From Eubacteriaceae bacterium (lineage in GTDB: Bacteria; Bacillota; Clostridia; Peptostreptococcales; Anaerovoracaceae), in assembly GCA_902362435.1 (NCBI GenBank), contig CABIWW010000008.1:1-64000 (forward strand): 64,000 nt of DNA, written 5' to 3'. The notes under the pieces were generated by a model. The model searched no databases, was not told the DNA's origin, and was given only the letters and a program-made list of their open reading frames with translations. Position numbers and translations under genes: made by a program. Shown here piece by piece: positions 23,140 through 31,733 of the stretch; position 1 is the stretch's first letter; each line of letters begins with the position of its first letter.

Positions 23140-24214
23140 AGGCCTGCCTAACGTAGGCAAAAGCACGCTGTTCAATGCGATAACAAAGGCAGGTGCAGAA
23201 GCGGCCAATTATCCGTTCTGCACCATAGAGCCGAACGTGGGAGTGGTAACCGTACCGGATGAGAGGATCAAGGTCCTCCACGAGATGTACAATTCGAAGA
23301 AGACAGTATATGCGACGATAGAGTTTTATGATATAGCCGGCCTTGTAAAGGGCGCGTCAAAGGGCGAGGGCCTTGGAAACAAGTTCCTCGGACATATCCG
23401 TGAAGTTGCGGCGATAGTACATGTGGTGAGATGCTTCGATGATCCTAACGTGGTTCACGTGGATGGAAAGATCGACCCGATATCAGATATCGAGACAATA
23501 AATACAGAGCTGATACTGTCCGACCTCGAGGTGCTGGAAAGAAGGATCCAGAAGACTACAAAGAACCTCAAAGGAGACAAGAGCCTGCAGAAAGAACTCG
23601 ATCTGCTGAAAAAGATCGCAGATTTCCTGGGTGAGGGAAAATCGGCAAGAGCTATGGAGCTCACAGAAGAAGAGGCTGAATATGTAAAGAGCCTGGAGCT
23701 GCTTTCATACAAGCCAGTCATATATGCGGCTAACGTTTCAGAGGATGATGCGGCAGCTGAGGACAACGAATATATCAGAAAGGTGCGCGAGTTTGCAGAA
23801 ACAGAAGGTTCAGACGTCATCGTGGTATGTGCCAAGATCGAATCAGAGATGGCGGAACTGGAAGATGACGAAAAGGCGATGTTCCTCGAAGAACTCGGCA
23901 TCAAAGAGTCAGGTCTCGACAAGCTCGTCAAGGCATCATACAGACTTCTCGATCTTATATCATTCCTGACTGCAGGAGAACCGGAAGTCAGAGCATGGAC
24001 GATAAAGCGCGGTACCAAGGCTCCTGGAGCGGCAGGCAAGATACATACCGACTTCGAGAAGGGCTTCATCCGTGCAGAGACTATCGCATATGACAAGCTG
24101 ATGGAGTGCGGAGGAAATCTTGCGACAGCCAAGGAAAAGGGCCTGATCCGTTCAGAAGGGAAAGAGTATGTCGTTAAAGACGGCGATGTGATGCATTTCC
24201 TGTTCAACGTGTAA
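23123..24214 (+). CDS. ychF: Redox-responsive ATPase YchF
   Basis: YchF is a universally conserved OBG-family P-loop protein that prefers ATP and associates with ribosomes; it dampens oxidative stress responses in E. coli. The P-loop is [15 protein letters not shown] (about 7-21), with the [17 protein letters not shown] switch region, a coiled-coil insertion (about 125-200) and a C-terminal TGS domain ending DVMHFLFNV. The 363-residue length is standard and the protein is intact because the integration repeat restores its first codons. Its promoter and leader are now those of the island; the old ones lie at 13.7-13.85 kb. Confidence 0.97.
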   Translation: MKLGIVGLPNVGKSTLFNAITKAGAEAANYPFCTIEPNVGVVTVPDERIKVLHEMYNSKKTVYATIEFYDIAGLVKGASKGEGLGNKFLGHIREVAAIVHVVRCFDDPNVVHVDGKIDPISDIETINTELILSDLEVLERRIQKTTKNLKGDKSLQKELDLLKKIADFLGEGKSARAMELTEEEAEYVKSLELLSYKPVIYAANVSEDDAAAEDNEYIRKVREFAETEGSDVIVVCAKIESEMAELEDDEKAMFLEELGIKESGLDKLVKASYRLLDLISFLTAGEPEVRAWTIKRGTKAPGAAGKIHTDFEKGFIRAETIAYDKLMECGGNLATAKEKGLIRSEGKEYVVKDGDVMHFLFNV

Positions 24215-24296
24215 AACGGGAATGCTGCATCTTTGCATAAACATATCTAACAGAATATGAGGCAGTGCTGCTGCCTGCTGATATAAAGTGATCGTA

Positions 24297-24335
24297 AAAC
24301 AGCCGGCGCTTTTGATAGAGCGGACGGCTGTTTTT
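24297..24335 (+). terminator. Terminator of ychF
   Basis: AAACAGCCG (24297-24305) pairs with CGGCTGTTT (24325-24333) and TTTTT follows. GGCAGTGCTGCTGCC just upstream forms a smaller hairpin, and GGTCTGTC/GACAGACC at about 24346-24387 another. Confidence 0.75.
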
Positions 24336-24401
24336 ATAAGGAAAAGGTCTGTCGCCGTAACGATATCAAATGTTAATGTGACAGACCCTTCGTTTTACAT
24401 G

Positions 24402-24426
24402 AAAAAACCCTGTGTCTGACACAGGG
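24402..24426 (-). terminator. Terminator of the lipoprotein gene, near bidirectional
   Basis: CCCTGTGT and ACACAGGG form an 8-bp stem (24408-24426) with six A before and a T-run after, so it can work on both strands. It lies just downstream of the reverse-strand lipoprotein gene. Confidence 0.8.
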
Positions 24427-24452
24427 CTGTTTTTTTCGGACCGTTGGCCTGA

Positions 24453-24947
24453 TTACTTGATGATGACATCCGCAGGATCAGTAGCGAGCATGAGCTCAAC
24501 TGAATCTCCCATCATGTATATAGTGTAGATCTGGTCAGGATCTTCCGACGACTGTTTGATGAATTCATCAATAGTGACAACCTTCTGTTCTCCGTTGACC
24601 ATACAGGTCATTCTTGCGCTCTGGCCAAGGGCGATATCTTTGGACACATTGGTATCAGCAATGTAGTAGCCGTCATCGGTATCCGAACTCGGAACGACTT
24701 CCTTCTCAGTCACGTGGGCGATGTATGAATCGCCGCTCTGTTCAACGCTTACAGTGCCCAGCATCGTTCCGGCTCCATCATTGATAAGCTGATCAGCGTA
24801 TTCTCCGTCAAGATAATCCGCTGTTATTTCCGGCTCACTGATGGTATTCCCTGATTTCTCACTCCCGCACCCTGCCAGGAGCAGCAATAAGAGCATCAGT
24901 GCAGTCAGAACCAAGATGGCGCATCTTTTTGATTTTTTCATTTTCAC
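24453..24947 (-). CDS. Predicted lipoprotein (164 aa), unknown function
   Basis: A lipoprotein signal peptide is clear: basic MKMKKSKR, a hydrophobic stretch and the lipobox LLAGC with the lipidated Cys27. The mature part of about 137 residues is acidic and probably a small beta-rich domain, without recognised family; the segment GTMLGTVSVEQSGDSYIAHV suggests antiparallel strands. It would be anchored to the outer face of the membrane after modification by Lgt. A ribosome binding site GGAGAG precedes the ATG. It has its own promoter and terminator and no partner. Confidence 0.85.
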   Translation of the reverse strand: MKMKKSKRCAILVLTALMLLLLLLAGCGSEKSGNTISEPEITADYLDGEYADQLINDGAGTMLGTVSVEQSGDSYIAHVTEKEVVPSSDTDDGYYIADTNVSKDIALGQSARMTCMVNGEQKVVTIDEFIKQSSEDPDQIYTIYMMGDSVELMLATDPADVIIK

Positions 24948-24990
24948 TCTCCTGTTGACTAATAATGGTGATTTTCTATACTATATTGCC

Positions 24991-25019
24991 ATTCTACACT
25001 GAAAAATGAACGCTTTCAA
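24991..25019 (-). promoter_or_regulatory. Promoter of the lipoprotein gene
   Basis: On the reverse strand, TTGAAA (25019-25014) and TAGAAT (24996-24991) are separated by 17 bases, about 45 bases before the ATG. Confidence 0.7.
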
Positions 25020-25279
25020 GGGATTTTGAGAAAATATAAAAAAATCGTAAAGAAAGCATGAAACTAATGTAAAGAACGGCTCGGACAGCGGAATATCCGG
25101 GCTTTTTTTGCGGCTCTGAGGGCTTTGCAGTACATACAGAACGGGTGTCGTGAAAGCGGCAGGTGCGCGGAAAATAAGGCATGGAATGAAAATAAAAGTA
25201 AAATGGTCGAGATGTTGTTGATGTGCGATACAGAAATACTAAATATGGCGTTTTTTATAATAAAGAACAAAATGATTTC

Positions 25280-25308
25280 TTGCCTGATTTTCATTTTTGG
25301 AGTAAAAT
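25280..25308 (+). promoter_or_regulatory. Candidate promoter of the dcw cluster
   Basis: TTGCCT (25280-25285), a 17-base spacer and TAAAAT (25303-25308) lie about 80 bases before mraZ. The rest of the 440-base gap 24948-25388 shows only the divergent lipoprotein promoter and the MraZ-type repeats; an 87-codon frame at 25125-25388 has no binding site or family and is not called. Confidence 0.6.
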
Positions 25309-25339
25309 ATACTGCGCGTGGAGTGATTTTGTTGATAAA

Positions 25340-25369
25340 TGGTTTGAAGTGGTTTAGAATGGAGCTAAA
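25340..25369 (+). promoter_or_regulatory. Likely MraZ operator: TGG repeats of 10-bp period
   Basis: TGGTTTGAAG, TGGTTTAGAA and TGGAGCTAAA follow one another without gaps, so TGG recurs at 25340, 25350 and 25360. In E. coli MraZ binds TGGGN repeats of the same 10-bp period ahead of mraZ. The site lies between the promoter and the mraZ ribosome binding site GGGAGGG. Confidence 0.65.
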
Positions 25370-25388
25370 CACAATGGGAGGGAACTAA

Positions 25389-25832
25389 ATGTTTGTAGGC
25401 AAATACAACAATTCAATAGACAGCAAGTCTAGGGTGATAGTGCCTGCAAAATTCAGGGACGAGCTTGAGGGCAGATGCATCATAGCGAAATCTCTGGACA
25501 GATGCCTGACCATTTATCCGCTGGCGCAATGGGAAAAGTTTGTCGAGGAAAAACTGGAGATACTTCCTGCCGGCAACCCTCAGGCCAGAAAACTCAAGAG
25601 ACATTTCTATTCATCTGCGGCAGAATGCGATGTGGACAAGCAGGGAAGGCTTACTATACCGCAGGAGCTCAAGGAATATGCAGGGATAGAAAAAGAGCTG
25701 ATAACTGTCGGAAGCGACAAGACTATAGAAGTGTGGAGCAGGGAGCACTGGGAAGATGAACTGGATCCCGATACCGGAGAACTGATGAATGCCAGTGAAG
25801 TGGCGGAAAGTATGGAGCAATATGGATTTTAA
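25389..25832 (+). CDS. mraZ: Transcriptional regulator MraZ
   Basis: MraZ is the DNA-binding first gene of most dcw clusters, a ring-forming protein built of two AbrB-like swapped-hairpin domains. Here the first is MFVGKYNNSIDSKSRVIVPA then KFRDEL, and the second is ECDVDKQGRLTIPQELKEYA; the two DxKxR-type motifs (Ser/Asp-Lys-x-Arg at about 13-15 and 82-86) contact DNA. The length of 147 residues is normal. GGGAGGG precedes the ATG. It probably represses its own operon through the TGG repeats just upstream. Confidence 0.97.
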   Translation: MFVGKYNNSIDSKSRVIVPAKFRDELEGRCIIAKSLDRCLTIYPLAQWEKFVEEKLEILPAGNPQARKLKRHFYSSAAECDVDKQGRLTIPQELKEYAGIEKELITVGSDKTIEVWSREHWEDELDPDTGELMNASEVAESMEQYGF

Positions 25833-26760
25833 ACATGTACCGGTCCTGTATGAAGAGTGTATTTCAAATCTGAATATAAAAAGCGGCGGGATCTATGTCG
25901 ACGGGACTCTGGGAGGAGGCGGACATGCCGGCGGTATAGCGCGGCAGCTCGGTCCTGACGGGATGCTGATAGGCATAGACAGGGATACCGACGCGATAAA
26001 TGCCGCGGGGAAACGTCTGGCGTCGGCAGAGTGCAGAGTGCAGCTCGTGCACAGCAATTACTCGGAAATAAAGCAGGTCCTTCGAGATCTGGACATAGAC
26101 GGGATAGACGGAGCTCTGCTGGATATCGGAGTATCGTCGTTTCAGCTCGACAACAGCGAGCGCGGATTTTCATATATGCAGGATGCGCCACTCGACATGA
26201 GGATGAACCGGGACGAGAAATTCTCGGCATACGATGTCGTCAACGGTTATGATAAAAAGCATCTTACAGAAATAATCAAAAAATACGGCGAAGAAAAGTG
26301 GGCGTCGAGAATAAGCGATTTCATCGTAAACAGACGCAGAGAAAGCAGGATAGAAACCACCGGAGAGCTGGTGGATATAATAAAGGCGGCGATCCCGGCA
26401 TCTGCCAGGAGAGACGGGCCGCATCCCGCGAAGCGGACCTTCCAGGCGATAAGGATAGAAGTGAACGGGGAGCTCGAGCAGCTGAGCACTGCGATAGACG
26501 AGTTCTGCGACGTGCTCCTGCCGGGAGGGAGACTGTGCATAATAACCTTTCATTCTCTTGAAGACAGGATAGTGAAGGAAACATTCAACAGACGGCTGAA
26601 TCCGTGTACATGCCCGAAGGAATTTCCGGTATGTGTGTGCGGAAAGGTTTCTGATATGAAAAAGGTGACGGGTAAACCTATAGTGTCCGGCGAGGCCGAG
26701 CTGGAGAGTAACCCGAGGGCAAGAAGTGCAAAGCTCAGAGTGATAGAAAAGAAGAGGTAA
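25822..26760 (+). CDS. rsmH: 16S rRNA (cytosine-N4)-methyltransferase RsmH
   Basis: RsmH (MraW) methylates N4 of C1402 in 16S rRNA with SAM. Motifs: FKHVPVLYEECI at the start, YVDGTLGGGGHAGGI (SAM loop, about 25-40), IDGALLDIGVSSFQLD, RGFSYMQDAPLDMRM, and the C-terminal FHSLEDRIVKETF and NPRARSAKLRVIEK. I chose ATG 25822, which has GGAG nearby and gives the usual N-terminus; the gene then overlaps mraZ by 11 bases. At 312 residues it matches the family. A longer frame from 25789 would run inside mraZ. Confidence 0.97.
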   Translation: MDFKHVPVLYEECISNLNIKSGGIYVDGTLGGGGHAGGIARQLGPDGMLIGIDRDTDAINAAGKRLASAECRVQLVHSNYSEIKQVLRDLDIDGIDGALLDIGVSSFQLDNSERGFSYMQDAPLDMRMNRDEKFSAYDVVNGYDKKHLTEIIKKYGEEKWASRISDFIVNRRRESRIETTGELVDIIKAAIPASARRDGPHPAKRTFQAIRIEVNGELEQLSTAIDEFCDVLLPGGRLCIITFHSLEDRIVKETFNRRLNPCTCPKEFPVCVCGKVSDMKKVTGKPIVSGEAELESNPRARSAKLRVIEKKR

Positions 26761-26764
26761 TGAC

Positions 26765-27217
26765 ATGATAGCAGCTGAAAGATGGTATGAATACCAGAAA
26801 AATTATCAGAAGTACGGTCTGGACATGAAGCCGCAGCCGGAACGGGAAGAACGCTCACGCAGAAGACGCAGTGCGAAAAAGCCGGCGATATCTGCAGGCG
26901 AAGGCAAAAAAGCGGCCCTTTCGCTGGTCATGATAGCAGGCATTGCGATGATAATGCTCATAATAATAACTGCATATTCGGCAAACCTGCAGTATAATAT
27001 AAATTCGATGCTGAAGGAGAACCGTGCGCTTGCAGGAGAGATAGAGAACCTGCAGGTCAAGGTGTACAGCGCCAACAACATCGAGTATGTGGAGAGCAAG
27101 GCCACCGGTGAACTCGGCATGGTATACCCGAGCGAAAGCAGTAAAGTGTACATAACCAACGACGACATCCCGGAAGAAGGCTTTGCTGATATGCTCAGGG
27201 AAAAGGCATATAACTGA
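26765..27217 (+). CDS. ftsL: FtsL-like cell division protein
   Basis: A bitopic membrane protein in the ftsL position between rsmH and the division transpeptidase. The 150 residues have a basic cytoplasmic part (about 1-50, with RSRRRRSAKK), one membrane helix (about 52-71), and an outer coiled coil (LQYNINSMLKENRALAGEIE then NLQVKV). FtsL forms a complex with DivIB and DivIC to activate FtsW and its PBP partner. FtsL sequence is poorly conserved, so the name rests on topology, size and position. AGGTAATG overlaps nearby; four bases separate it from rsmH. Confidence 0.85.
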   Translation: MIAAERWYEYQKNYQKYGLDMKPQPEREERSRRRRSAKKPAISAGEGKKAALSLVMIAGIAMIMLIIITAYSANLQYNINSMLKENRALAGEIENLQVKVYSANNIEYVESKATGELGMVYPSESSKVYITNDDIPEEGFADMLREKAYN

Positions 27218-27326
27218 CAGGAGAAAAATATAATATCTCGTAGCAGATGATAATAAAATGTAACTGTGATACCCGGGCAGATAAATCAGGAGATATGTCC
27301 GGGGTCGCTTTTTAAAGGGGAGTAAA

Positions 27327-29318
27327 GTGACGGCATTAAACAGTAGTAAGAAAAACCTTATCATAATACTCGTGATAGTATTCACGCTTATGCTGATCCT
27401 GTGCATCAGGCTGGGCTGGGTGCAGATCGTAAAGGGCAGTAAGTATTCTGAGCTGGCTGTGGAACAGCAGACCAAAGATACTCCGATAGAGGCCAAGCGC
27501 GGCGTGATCTATGATACGAACGGCAATGAGCTGGCGGTCAGCGTCACATGCTACACGATATGGGCAAGACCTGCTGATGTCAGATCAGGTGATACAGAGG
27601 CTGAAAAAAACGAGAACGTCGAAAAAGTATCTAAGACACTCGCTGAGGTCCTGGAAATGGATTATGACGATGTCAAAGAAGCTGTGACGAAAGAGCAGAG
27701 CGTGATCAAGATAAAAAAAGGTATAGATAAGGATCATGCAGACAAAATAAGAGAAGCTGAGCTTCCGGGAGTAGAGATCGCAGAAGACACCAAGAGGAGT
27801 TATCCACTCGGCGCTTTTGCATCGCATACACTAGGATCAGTGACAGATGACAATACGGGGCTTTCGGGTCTGGAGCTGCAGTACAATACATATCTGAGCG
27901 GCGTTTCAGGACGGTCGGTAAAGTATACTGATATCGGCGGGAACAGCCTGGCATACGGCAAAGAAAAGCATTACAATGCAGAGGACGGATACAGCGTCGT
28001 TACGACAATAGATCAGGTGATACAGCATTACACGGAGAAAACAATAGCTGAAGTACAGGAGAAGACCAGTGCGAAGAGAGCGATGGCGATAGTCATGGAT
28101 CCTAAGACCGGAGATATCCTGGCAATGGCGCAGACACCTGAATTCGACCTGAATGATCCGAAGACTCCGCTCGACAAAGAAGAACAGAAGAAGCTTGAAA
28201 GCATGTCTGAGGACGAAAAGGTGACATACTGGAACAAGATGTGGAGAAACTCGCTGATCTCCGATGTGTATGAACCGGGATCGACTTTCAAGCTGCTGAC
28301 GACAGCTATCGCTCTGGAAGAGGGCGTGACAGATCTTGATTCGACATATACATGTACGGGATCGATCGCTGTCGGCGACCAGATCCTGCACTGCTGGAGC
28401 AGCGATCATCCTCACGGGACGCAGAACCTGAAACAGGCGGTGGGGAATTCCTGCAACCCTGTTTTCGTGCAGCTTGCGACCGGCATAGGCATAGATAAAT
28501 TCTACAACTACATGGCGACGTTCGGCATAACGGGAAAAACCGGAATAGACTTTCCGGGAGAAGGAAGCGCTATACTCCAGTCAAAGGAAAGCGCAGGTCC
28601 GGTAGGACTTGCGACTATAGGTTTCGGCCAGGGTGTTGCGGTGACGCCTATACAGCTGATAACTGCGATAAGCTCGTTCGGAAATGAAGGAAAGCTGCTG
28701 AAACCGAGACTTGTCAAGGAACTCAGGGACTCCGACGGCAATACGGTCGAGAAATTCGAGACAGAAGTTGTCAGACAGGTGGTTTCGAAGGAGACTGCCG
28801 AGGAGATATGTGATATAATGCAGTTTGTCGTTGACGAAGGCGGCGGCGGTGCAGCAAAGGTCGACGGATACAAGGTCGGTGCAAAGACAGGTACTGCAGA
28901 CAAGGTAAAGGAAGACGGCACAGGGTACAGCGGTGACACTTATTCGTCATGTATAGCTATGGCTCCTATGGACGATCCTCAGATAACGGTACTGCTCATC
29001 GTTGACAGCCCGCAGGGCGTGAAATACGGAAGCGTGACGGCAGCTCCGGGAGTGCATCAGATACTTGAAGATTCACTCCGATATCTGAATATCTCCCCTG
29101 ACGAGGAGAGCCAGAAGGAAGCCGACGCGGAGAAGGTAGAAGTGCCTGATGTCACAGGCCAGAGCGCGAGCAATGCCATAGGCATACTTGCCGGGGATTC
29201 TCTGGATTACGATACCGATAAGGAAGCTGCCGCAGAGAGCGATTTCATAGTCACGAAGCAGTATCCTGAAGCGGGGACAAAAGTGAAAAAAGGCAGTAAA
29301 ATCTATTTGTATAAATAA
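27327..29318 (+). CDS. Division transpeptidase (class B PBP, SpoVD/FtsI type) with one PASTA domain
   Basis: A membrane-anchored penicillin-binding protein that cross-links septal or spore peptidoglycan. One N-terminal membrane helix (about 10-28) is followed by the dimerisation domain (from RGVIYDTNGNELAVSV, about 58), and the transpeptidase domain with SxxK (Ser319-Thr-Phe-Lys322), SxN (Ser375-Cys-Asn377) and KTGTA (about 527). The last 60 residues are one PASTA domain (VPDVTGQSASNAIGILAGDS). The single PASTA resembles B. subtilis SpoVD more than PBP2b. Start GTG 27327 has AAAGGGGAG upstream. The 110-base gap before it has a weak hairpin with CCCGG and CCGGG arms but no T-run. Confidence 0.93.
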   Translation: MTALNSSKKNLIIILVIVFTLMLILCIRLGWVQIVKGSKYSELAVEQQTKDTPIEAKRGVIYDTNGNELAVSVTCYTIWARPADVRSGDTEAEKNENVEKVSKTLAEVLEMDYDDVKEAVTKEQSVIKIKKGIDKDHADKIREAELPGVEIAEDTKRSYPLGAFASHTLGSVTDDNTGLSGLELQYNTYLSGVSGRSVKYTDIGGNSLAYGKEKHYNAEDGYSVVTTIDQVIQHYTEKTIAEVQEKTSAKRAMAIVMDPKTGDILAMAQTPEFDLNDPKTPLDKEEQKKLESMSEDEKVTYWNKMWRNSLISDVYEPGSTFKLLTTAIALEEGVTDLDSTYTCTGSIAVGDQILHCWSSDHPHGTQNLKQAVGNSCNPVFVQLATGIGIDKFYNYMATFGITGKTGIDFPGEGSAILQSKESAGPVGLATIGFGQGVAVTPIQLITAISSFGNEGKLLKPRLVKELRDSDGNTVEKFETEVVRQVVSKETAEEICDIMQFVVDEGGGGAAKVDGYKVGAKTGTADKVKEDGTGYSGDTYSSCIAMAPMDDPQITVLLIVDSPQGVKYGSVTAAPGVHQILEDSLRYLNISPDEESQKEADAEKVEVPDVTGQSASNAIGILAGDSLDYDTDKEAAAESDFIVTKQYPEAGTKVKKGSKIYLYK

Positions 29319-29332
29319 GCAGGTGCGCATTT

Positions 29333-30727
29333 ATGGACAGAATATCAGTAGAAGAAATCGTCAGAGCCGTGAACGGTACACTGGTGAGAAAGTGTGAAGA
29401 AGATCACATCACCGGTGTCAAGCACGATTCCCGGGAGTGTCAGCCCGGAGACATGTTCGTTGCGGTAAAAGGCGAAAACCAGGACGGCCACAGATATATA
29501 CCGCAGGTAGTCGCAGCAGGGTGCCGTACAGTTATGGTTTCACACAGGGAAGGCTGGTACGGAGAGATCAGTTCCACGCCTTGCAATATAATAGAAGTCG
29601 AAGACACCGTATACGCGATGGGCGAACTGGCGTCATATTATCTCGACAGGCTGGACATATTGAAAGTCGCAGTCACGGGAAGCGTCGGCAAGACATCTAC
29701 GAGAGACATGATATACTATGTGCTCAGCGAGAAATACGTATGCGGAAGAAATATGAAAAATTTCAACAATGATATCGGACTTCCGTTATCGATATTCCAG
29801 TTTGACAGCGGTACACAGGCTGCAGTGCTGGAGATGGGGATGGATCATTTCGGTGAAATCGACCGGCTGGGAGAGATCGTAAAGCCGGATATAGCGGTGA
29901 TAACGAATATAGGGATCTCTCATATGGAAAACCTGGGCAGCCGGGAAGGCATCTTCAAGGCGAAGATGGAAGTCGCGGGGCATATCACCGGGCGCGACGG
30001 GAAACCGGGATATCTCGTATTCCCGTGGGACGGGGAGTTCCTGACGAGAGAGCGAACAGCGGGAGCCTATAAGCAGATAATGATAGGCGACGACGGAAAG
30101 AGCGATTACATCATCTCGAATGTGAACGATTATGGAATGGACGGTATATCATTCGATCTGGAGCATGATGAAAAGATAGAGAAGATAAAGATACCTGTTC
30201 CGGGCCGACACAACGCAGTCAACAGCACGCTTGCGATCGCGGTCGGCGAGCTGCTGGGGGTGAGCATCGATGAAGCCCGGGAGGGACTTGCAAAGGTGCA
30301 GCTTACGGGAAGCAGGCTGAAGCGCATTGAAAACGGGAGACTGAGCGTTATAGACGACAGCTACAATGCGAGTCCGGATTCTATGAAGAGTGCGCTCAAG
30401 GTGCTTGAGCAGAGCGCATGCAAAGGCCGCAGGACTGCTGTGCTGGGAGATATGTTCGAGCTGGGCGATCAGACAGAACGTCAGCACTTCGAAGTCGGCC
30501 TCTTTGCACGAGGTCTCCGTATAGACAGAGTAATAGCTGTGGGAGAGCTTGCAAAAAATATAGCCGACGGGGCATCCGGAGGTGATGTGCAGGTCGTATG
30601 GTTCGAAAAGAAAGAAGACCTGTACGACAGACTGGATCAGTTTGCAGGCGCCGGTGATATAATACTGGTCAAAGGATCCAGAGGGATGAAGATGGAGCAG
30701 ATAGCGGAAAGGATTTTAAAAATTTAG
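29333..30727 (+). CDS. murF: UDP-MurNAc-tripeptide D-alanyl-D-alanine ligase
   Basis: MurF adds D-Ala-D-Ala to the peptidoglycan precursor, using ATP. Three Mur ligase domains are visible: the N-terminal UDP-binding part (DSRECQPGDMFVAVKGENQD, about 32-51), the central ATPase with VTGSVGKTSTRDM (about 113-125) and NFNNDIGLPLSIF, and the C-terminal domain with LSVIDDSYNASPDSMKSAL and AVLGDMFELG. The 464 residues are of usual length. GCAGGTGCG is near the ATG; 14 bases separate it from the transpeptidase gene. Confidence 0.96.
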   Translation: MDRISVEEIVRAVNGTLVRKCEEDHITGVKHDSRECQPGDMFVAVKGENQDGHRYIPQVVAAGCRTVMVSHREGWYGEISSTPCNIIEVEDTVYAMGELASYYLDRLDILKVAVTGSVGKTSTRDMIYYVLSEKYVCGRNMKNFNNDIGLPLSIFQFDSGTQAAVLEMGMDHFGEIDRLGEIVKPDIAVITNIGISHMENLGSREGIFKAKMEVAGHITGRDGKPGYLVFPWDGEFLTRERTAGAYKQIMIGDDGKSDYIISNVNDYGMDGISFDLEHDEKIEKIKIPVPGRHNAVNSTLAIAVGELLGVSIDEAREGLAKVQLTGSRLKRIENGRLSVIDDSYNASPDSMKSALKVLEQSACKGRRTAVLGDMFELGDQTERQHFEVGLFARGLRIDRVIAVGELAKNIADGASGGDVQVVWFEKKEDLYDRLDQFAGAGDIILVKGSRGMKMEQIAERILKI

Positions 30728-30735
30728 GAGACGCC

Positions 30736-31704
30736 ATGAATTATATTAACATCGTAATAATCATCTTGATAGCGTTTATTATCTCTGTGATTTTAACAAA
30801 ACTGGCAATACCTGTTTTGAGAGCGAAGGCAGGGCAGAACATCAGAGAGGAAGGACCGGAATCGCATCTGTCAAAGGCCGGGACACCGAGCATGGGCGGG
30901 ATCGCGATAATAATTGGTGCAGCGATCGCAGCAGCTGCGGGAGGTCTGATATGGGGCGCGAGCGCTTCAGACATGATAGTGATACTGTTCGTGTTCGTCG
31001 GATTCGGACTGATAGGATTCTTTGACGACTATCTGAAAGTGATAAAGAAAAACAATCTGGGGCTGAGAGCATATCAGAAGTTCGGGCTTCAGATAGTGAT
31101 ATCTGTGATACTGGCTGTGTTCCTTGCCAACTGTTCGGAGGGAAGCACGCTGGTGTTCATACCGTTCGCAAATATATATGTCGATTTCGGCATATGGTAT
31201 ATACCGTTTATCGTGTTTGTCGTTCTTGCTATGACGAATGCGGTGAACCTGACAGACGGACTTGACGGACTTGCATCCGGAGTCACAGCGCTCGTAACGC
31301 TGTTCTTCTCGATAGCCGGCGTGATCTACGGACTTGCGGCAGGAGCATATTTCTGTGCGGCAGTGTGCGGAGGATGTCTCGGATTCCTGGTGTTCAACAG
31401 GAACCCCGCAAAGATATTCATGGGCGATACGGGATCGCTTGCACTTGGAGGAGGACTTGCGGCTGCTGCAATAGTTATGAAAATGGAGCTGTTCCTGCCT
31501 GTCGCCGGACTGCTTTATGTGATCGAGGCTCTGTCTGTAGTACTTCAGGTGGGATATTTCAAACTTACAAAAGGCAAGAGACTGTTCAGGATGGCTCCGA
31601 TACATCACCATTTCGAGAAGTGCGGATTCAGGGAAGTCCAGGTCGTGACAGCATTCTGGATATTTACAGCTGTATGCTGTTTTGCAAGTCTTATAATTAT
31701 TTAG
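30736..31704 (+). CDS. mraY: Phospho-N-acetylmuramoyl-pentapeptide-transferase
   Basis: MraY transfers phospho-MurNAc-pentapeptide to undecaprenyl phosphate, making lipid I in the cytoplasmic membrane. About ten membrane helices carry the conserved loops: EEGPESHLSKAGTPSMGGIA (about 36-55), FFDDYLKV with the Asp pair, TNAVNLTDGLDGLASG (about 171-186), MGDTGSLALGG, and APIHHHFEKCGFRE with the HHH triad. At 322 residues it is typical. TAGGAGACG precedes the ATG. Confidence 0.97.
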   Translation: MNYINIVIIILIAFIISVILTKLAIPVLRAKAGQNIREEGPESHLSKAGTPSMGGIAIIIGAAIAAAAGGLIWGASASDMIVILFVFVGFGLIGFFDDYLKVIKKNNLGLRAYQKFGLQIVISVILAVFLANCSEGSTLVFIPFANIYVDFGIWYIPFIVFVVLAMTNAVNLTDGLDGLASGVTALVTLFFSIAGVIYGLAAGAYFCAAVCGGCLGFLVFNRNPAKIFMGDTGSLALGGGLAAAAIVMKMELFLPVAGLLYVIEALSVVLQVGYFKLTKGKRLFRMAPIHHHFEKCGFREVQVVTAFWIFTAVCCFASLIII

Positions 31705-31733
31705 ATCATTGATTGAGTTAGGAGAAGATACCG

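Noticed and set aside
25125..25388. 87-codon frame upstream of mraZ
   Set aside because: No ribosome binding site, no family, and it contains the mraZ promoter and repeats; it is a chance frame.
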